Shown here piece by piece: positions 59,255 to 64,000 of a DNA stretch of 64,000 bases; position 1 is the stretch's first letter; each line of letters opens with the position of its first letter. Where the stretch lies: the NCBI RefSeq assembly GCF_019320115.1, contig NC_089584.1, forward strand, positions 76,074,791-76,138,790. Reading direction: 5' to 3'. This stretch comes from Miscanthus floridulus. Its lineage: Eukaryota > Streptophyta > Magnoliopsida > Poales > Poaceae. Under the pieces are notes generated by a model. It had not been told where the DNA came from and did no database searches. It saw only the letters and a list, made by a program, of their open reading frames with translations. A program made the position numbers and the translations under genes.

Positions 59255-60013
59255 AAGATTCAACGTTAATTGTCACAAGTGTATTTAAAACAAAAGTTTT
59301 TGTTTTCCAAAAACCCTTCTCTAGCAACTAATAGTTATATAATAGGTATTGAAATTTAAAGTGTGCCAATGATTATTTTCCTTATGCCCAAATTAAGGAC
59401 TATTAGGTGGCTATTTAAGTACTAACATGGGGGTTTTTACTTCGTCGTCCATATGGTGTGCTATTGTATGGATGCCATTCACTTGAGTGGTAATGTATGG
59501 ATCAAATGCCTCTACGCCAAGGTAAGATGATGAGTGTATGACCGCAAGAGGTGAGCGTGCGGTCAGGGAAGAGTTAGCTTTGGTACGGCTATGTATGTGT
59601 GCTTGCATGTGTATATGGTACGTATTTAATTGTGGGTTTAAATTATTATTGGGTAGATTGATATGGAAGTATATGTATGGGTATACATATATGGAAGTAT
59701 TTACAATTACATTCTGCATATTTCATTCTAGGTTTAGGGCTGAAATGAAATTCTTATGCAGGTACACTAACAACGAAACGTGTAACTCGACTAGTTATGC
59801 TATTTATGAGAGAACGAATGTATGCCAACGTGTCTACCGTTAGAAACAAAAAAAATTTCTAAGTTTGTGAGGACGTACGGAATGAGCATGCATCATGATA
59901 ATTACCATTCACATAACAACATTGTTCCTCCCCTTATAAAAAATTTTACTCGGTTAAGTAACTCTTATCCATTATGGCATTGTCTCACCAAGTGGTACAT
60001 GTTAATGGTGCAG
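59255..60013 (+). other. B2 leader
   Basis: A 759 bp leader collinear with B1. It carries a 101 aa upstream ORF (59538-59843) shared with B1 and the blocks shared with element A (TGCTATTGTATGGATGCC near 59460; TGAGCATGCATCATGAT near 59883). The end, GTTAATGGTGCAG before ATG 60014, could be a splice acceptor. Confidence 0.55.
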
Positions 60014-60915
60014 ATGGCACGCACAAAGCAGACCGCCGCAAGTCCACCGGAGGCAGAGCTCCCAGCCGTCAGCTTGCTCCACGTACCCATCAATGTCACA
60101 CATTTCTTGGAGAGTTTGGGATGCCTACACTCTTGTGGAGAGTGCTCAGCTATGTAGGCTATCCTGACAGAATGGAACCCCGCTACTTCTGGGTGAATGA
60201 GTAGTTGGGAGAAGGTCTCTTGGTTATTGTGGAGGCCATTGTTCATCCCCAAGGTGACAATTCTGAGTGGATAGGTTGGTGTTATGAGTCAACTGGCAGG
60301 ACTGCTGAAGAAGCAGCTGGTAGGGCAGCCTTTGGGATCCTAAGGGATATCATGGATCATTTTCCTCAGGAGCTGGCAGCCGCTTTGGTTGGAGTCTTTT
60401 CGAGGGGCAACCCCTCCACTAACTCATGGCAGTAGGCAAGAGGAAGATCCTTGGAGATTGGTGCAGCAAAAGGGCAGAACAGTGATAACCCTACCATGAG
60501 CGCCATGTTCGCAGTGATGAGAGTGTTAGAGGGAGTAGAAGGTAGCCTCAGACGAGTGTCTGGTGCTCTTGGTCATGCCCGCGAGGACCGATGTCAGTTT
60601 CAGAGGGAGCACAACACCGAGATTGAGAGACTCAATGTAGAAATGGCTTAGTTAACTCACCAGAGGAATGCAGCCTAGTCTAGGGAAGATGTTCTGAGAG
60701 CTCGACAGTTTGAGCTAGGGCAGCAACTAGCCAATGCAAAAGAATACAACGATAACCTACATGAGGAGGTTCATCTGCTGAATAACTAGCTCCACCCTTA
60801 TGTTCCGCCTGGAGCCGCAAAGATGGATCAAGAATTGGAGCCTAAAGAAGAAGTGGGGCCTGAGGAAGGAGATGATCCTACATCTGACCTCGATAGTGAT
60901 CATGATGAGGATTAG
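60014..60915 (+). pseudogene. B2 ORF1 with histone H3 tail-like N-terminus, frameshifted
   Basis: 902 bp, one base shorter than B1 ORF1. The start reads MARTKQTA, identical to the H3 start, then loses one base; the next frame continues RKSTGGRAPSRQLAPR. The middle block has FGMPTLLWRVLSYVGYPD, RYFWVNE and EEAAGRAAFGILRDIMDHF, followed by a coiled-coil (RRVSGALGHAREDR, EIERLNVEMA) and the acidic end SDLDSDHDED. Five TAG stops follow (near 60202, 60433, 60649, 60676 and 60787), mostly where B1 has Gln, Arg or Trp. The protein product and role are unknown. The H3 match is visible; the idea that it mimics H3 is inference. Confidence 0.75.
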
Positions 60916-61258
60916 ATCGCTTAGTACTTAGTGGAAGGACCGATGTATCACCTTTATTCATGTAATGGACCTATAGCTCGAATTTGGTAGTAGTACTCCA
61001 ACTATCATGTAATGTTGTTAATCGCACGACTATCGCACGTTTGGTTGAACATCAATGCAATTCTAGTCCTTTGTCGGTAATCATGATTTAAATTTGCATG
61101 CGTTATGAGCGTGATAAGTGGTCAAATTGGGGATGTCATGTTGCGAGAATGAATTGTTATGCCTCTGTTTTTATTGTGATTTTGAGAATTTTTCCAGTAA
61201 TTTCAGTTTGGCATCTCTAGACATCAACCAATAATCGCTTATTGTTGCAACTTCACAG
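60916..61258 (+). other. B2 spacer between ORF1 and gag
   Basis: A 343 bp AT-rich non-coding stretch matching the B1 spacer, ending TTGCAACTTCACAG before the gag ATG. Confidence 0.5.
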
Positions 61259-62302
61259 ATGACGTGCACCCTTGCTGGAGCTGGTGGCAGCCAGGATGGC
61301 AACCATGATGACTTGCGACCCCCACCGCCACCGTCCACTCAGGAGTTCTTTACCCAGTTCCTAGGGAGCTAGAGGATAATGGAGGAAGCTTTGCGCCTCA
61401 TCGCGCAAAACACCGCTCGTGGCCACCCACATCAACCAGGGGCTGAGCCAAATCAGCATAGTACATTCAAGGAGTTTCTGGATACAAAGCCTCCAATCTT
61501 CAAGGTGGCTGAGGAACCACTGCAGACTGACGAGTGGCTAAATACCATTGAGCAGAAATTTCATCTGCTAAGGGTCACCGAGTATCTGAAAGCTGAGTAT
61601 GCTTCTCATTAGCTGCAAGGACCAGTAGGGATCTGGTGGACACATTTCCTATCGTCTTTGCCTGCTAATGCACGAGTGACCTAGGAACAGTTCAAGCTGG
61701 CTTTTAGGGGACATCATATTCCCTTGGGCCTGATGCGCATGAAAGCGGCTGAATTTATGAGGCTCACTCAAGGGACAAAGACTCTCACAGAATATATGCA
61801 CGCATTCAACAACTTGTCCAGATATGCTCTAGGTTTTGTGGATACTGAGGAGAAAAAGATAGAGAGTTTCAAGCTAGGTCTGGGTACCAAACTGATGAAG
61901 ACCATGGCCAATTCTAGGTGTGCCACGTACAATGAGTTTATTAGTGATGCCTTGACCCAAGAAAACCACAACAACATGCATGTAGTTGCCAAGGGTCGCA
62001 AGAGGGCATATGAGGCCGGTGCCTCTGGATCCTTCCAGTCAAAAGCACCTATCACAGCTAGGCCACAATTCCGTCCACCTGCACCCAAGTTTAGGCCTCC
62101 ACCACCTAAAGCTCAGAATAATAGGCCATAGAAACCATTCTGTAAGGCGTTCACTATTGCCTTATCAAAAGGAAATGGCAGTCAGGACAGCTCCACCGGA
62201 TTTAGAAGTAATCAACCATGTTTCAACTGCAACCAACTGGGTCATTGGTCCAAGGAATGCCCCCACCCCAAGAAGAATGGCAACCCAAATCAGAACAATT
62301 AG
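61259..62302 (+). pseudogene. gag: B2 gag
   Basis: ATG 61259 opens a gag frame continuous with pol. Landmarks are FKEFLDTKPPIFKVAEEPL, WWTHFLSSLP, YMHAFNNLSRYALGF, NEFISDALTQENHNN and a basic proline-rich tail (FRPPPPKAQ). The zinc knuckle CFNCNQLGHWSKEC (about 62219-62260) keeps all CCHC ligands. Five in-frame stops, all TAG (near 61370, 61610, 61681, 62129 and 62300), lie where relatives have Gln or Trp. Without them gag would lead straight into protease. Confidence 0.88.
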
Positions 62303-64000
62303 AGGCAGGCGAATGCCAGGGCTCGTCAGGGACACGTGCATTATACTGCTATAGAAGAAGTGCCCACTGGAGAAGTTGTCATGGCTAGTATGTTTCTTGT
62401 CAACAAGCATCCTGCTGTTGTTTTATTTGATTTGGGAGCTTCTCATTCATTTATGAGTCAAGCATTTGCATCTAGACATGATCAAGAAATAATTGAAGTA
62501 AGCAAAGGGGGTTATAACATATGTTCAGCAGGGGGTACTGTTACTACCAAAAAGATAGTCAAAAATATGCTCATCTCTATACAAGGGAGGGAGTACACAA
62601 CAGATTTGATAATATTGCTCGGGTTATCGATAAGTGTAATCTTAGGCATGAATTGGATGAAGGATCATGGTGTTCTTATTGACACTAGCACCCGTACTAT
62701 TATGTTGAGAGAACCCACAGGAGGAAATGCTTTTCTAGTACCACTCTCCCATGATTTCGAACCCCAACATTTAGCTTGTGCTATCCAAACCACCACAATA
62801 TGTGATATCCCCGTTGTTTGTGAGTTTCCAGATGTATTTCTAGAAGAATTACCAGGCTTACCACCTGATAGGGACGTGGAATTTAAGATCGAGTTAGTGC
62901 CGGGTACGGCACCCATATCAAGAAGGCCCTATAGAATGCCACCCAATGAGTTAGCAAAACTTAAGGTTCAATTGCAAGATCTATTGGACAAGGGTCTTAT
63001 CCAACCTAGCTCATCTCCATGGGGATGTCTAGCCTTGTTTGTGAAAAAGAAGGACAAGTCACTGAGAATGTGTGTAGATTACAGACCACTCAATGCTGTG
63101 ACCATCAAGAACAAATATCCATTGCCCCGCATCGACATCTTGTTCGATCAGCTAGCGAAGGCAAAGGTATTCTCCAAAATTGACTTGAGATCAGGCTACC
63201 ATCAGATAAAGATCAGACCGGAGGATATACCTAAAACTGCTTTCTCTACTAGGTATGGCTTATATGAGTATTTGGTTATGTCTTTTGGACTAACAAATGC
63301 TCCAGCCTACTTCATGTACCTGATAAACTTGGTATTCATGCCTGAACTCGACAAGTTTGTGGTCGTGTTTATCGATGATATATTGATTTATTCAGAAAAT
63401 GAGTCAGATCATGAAGAGCATCTGAGGATTGTCCTATCTAGATTGAGGGAGCATAAGCTATATGCCAAGTTTAGCAAATGTGAATTTTGGTTGAGCAAAG
63501 TACCTTTCTTAGGTCACATATTATCAAGAGATGGAATCTCTGTAGACCCATCAAAAGTACAAGAGGTCATGGATTGGAAAGCCCCAACTTCGGTTCATGA
63601 AGTTCGAAGTTTTCTAGGGTTAGCAGGATATTATCATCGTTTCATTCTAGATTTCTCAAAGATAGGTAAGCCTATGACCAGACTACTTCAGAAAGATGAG
63701 AAGTACAAATGGACACCGGAATGTGAAACCGCTTTTCACACCCTCAGAACTTTGTTGACTATAGCACCTGTGCTAGCACAACTAGACATTGAAAAGCCTT
63801 TTGATGTATTTTGTGATGCATCGGGAATAGGTTTGGGATGTGTGCTTATGCAAGAAGGAAGGGTTATTGCGTATGCTTCTCAGCAATTGAGAAAACATGA
63901 AGTCAACTACCCTACACATGATTTGGAACTTGCAGCTGTTGTTCATGCATTAAAGATATGGAGACATTACTTGTTGGGCAATGTATGTCATATCTATACT
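62303..64000 (+). CDS. pol: B2 pol, partial: protease, RT, start of RNase H
   Basis: 566 codons open from the last gag stop to the window edge. The protease segment begins [14 protein letters not shown]; its active site is LFDLGAS, with Leu in place of the Ser/Thr of D-[ST]-G, so the protease is probably impaired. RT has [33 protein letters not shown] (catalytic Asp codon 63182-63184), [11 protein letters not shown] and [10 protein letters not shown] (Asp pair 63374-63379), all intact. RNase H starts [13 protein letters not shown] and includes the [15 protein letters not shown]lu region before the edge. It probably continues to integrase and a chromodomain as in B1. Confidence 0.9.

Larger units (their letters stand above)
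54999..64000 (+). mobile_element. Element B2: Tekay/Del-type chromovirus, truncated by window edge
   Basis: 5' LTR (54999-59240), GC, tRNA-iMet primer site (59243-59254), leader, ORF1 (60014-60915), spacer, gag from 61259, and a protease-RT-RNase H frame still open at 64000. It is divergently oriented to B1 and close to it in sequence. The 3' end lies outside the window. Its gag zinc knuckle is intact, unlike those of B1 and B3. Confidence 0.92.

Noticed and set aside
59538..59843. A 101 aa ORF in the B2 leader with a near-identical copy in B1 (54383-54078).
   Set aside because: Identity is explained by the recent common origin of the copies; composition is low-complexity, no domain is recognised and element A does not keep it.

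Overview
The window is plant nuclear DNA from a grass-like genome and consists almost entirely of nested and truncated LTR retrotransposons. No host protein gene was recognised. The organism is inferred from very long AT-rich LTRs with GC-rich islands, tRNA-iMet primer sites, Tekay/Del-type chromoviruses, a Tat-type element with two RNase H domains, and a Cassandra LTR carrying a 5S rRNA-like segment. This fits a large-genome grass, perhaps an Andropogoneae such as sugarcane or a relative; the species is a guess.

Layout from left to right. (1) 1-4745, minus: Ty3/gypsy element 'D', a gag/pre-RT remnant and its 1.8 kb 5' LTR, inserted into ORF1 of the next element. (2) 4746-15915, plus: an old chromovirus copy 'B3' (ORF1, gag, PR, RT, RNase H, integrase, chromodomain), split at the RT/RNase H boundary by a 5.1 kb solo LTR of family 'A' (8715-13839) with a perfect 5 bp target duplication. 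(3) 15963-20158: a minus-strand LTR-like stretch 'E' rich in tandem repeats. (4) 20159-35140: a full-length 'A' element with 5.1 kb LTRs and a 4.8 kb interior without recognisable coding domains (LARD-like). (5) 35136-43944: a decayed Tat-type element 'C' with gag, PR, RT, RNase H, a second RNase H, integrase, an antisense ORF and the start of a 3' LTR. (6) 43945-54678, minus: chromovirus 'B1' inserted in C's 3' LTR. (7) 54682-54998: a Cassandra LTR with its polypurine tract, fused to B1 exactly at the primer-binding site. (8) 54999-64000, plus: chromovirus 'B2', running off the right edge with an open protease-RT-RNase H frame.

Within a B element the order is LTR, primer site, about 760 bp leader, ORF1 (300 codons), a spacer of about 350 bp, one gag-pol frame of about 1,470 codons ending in a chromodomain, polypurine tract, LTR. 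Family A keeps LTR ends, primer site, leader and polypurine tract similar to B but lacks B's genes, so A is probably mobilised by B-like proteins. The most notable observation is that B-family ORF1 begins with a close match to the histone H3 N-terminal tail (K4 and the ARKS/K9 region), while the same element encodes a chromodomain at the end of its integrase. The second is the Cassandra/chromovirus junction at the primer site. The third is a degenerate repeat of about 180 bp inside the A LTR.
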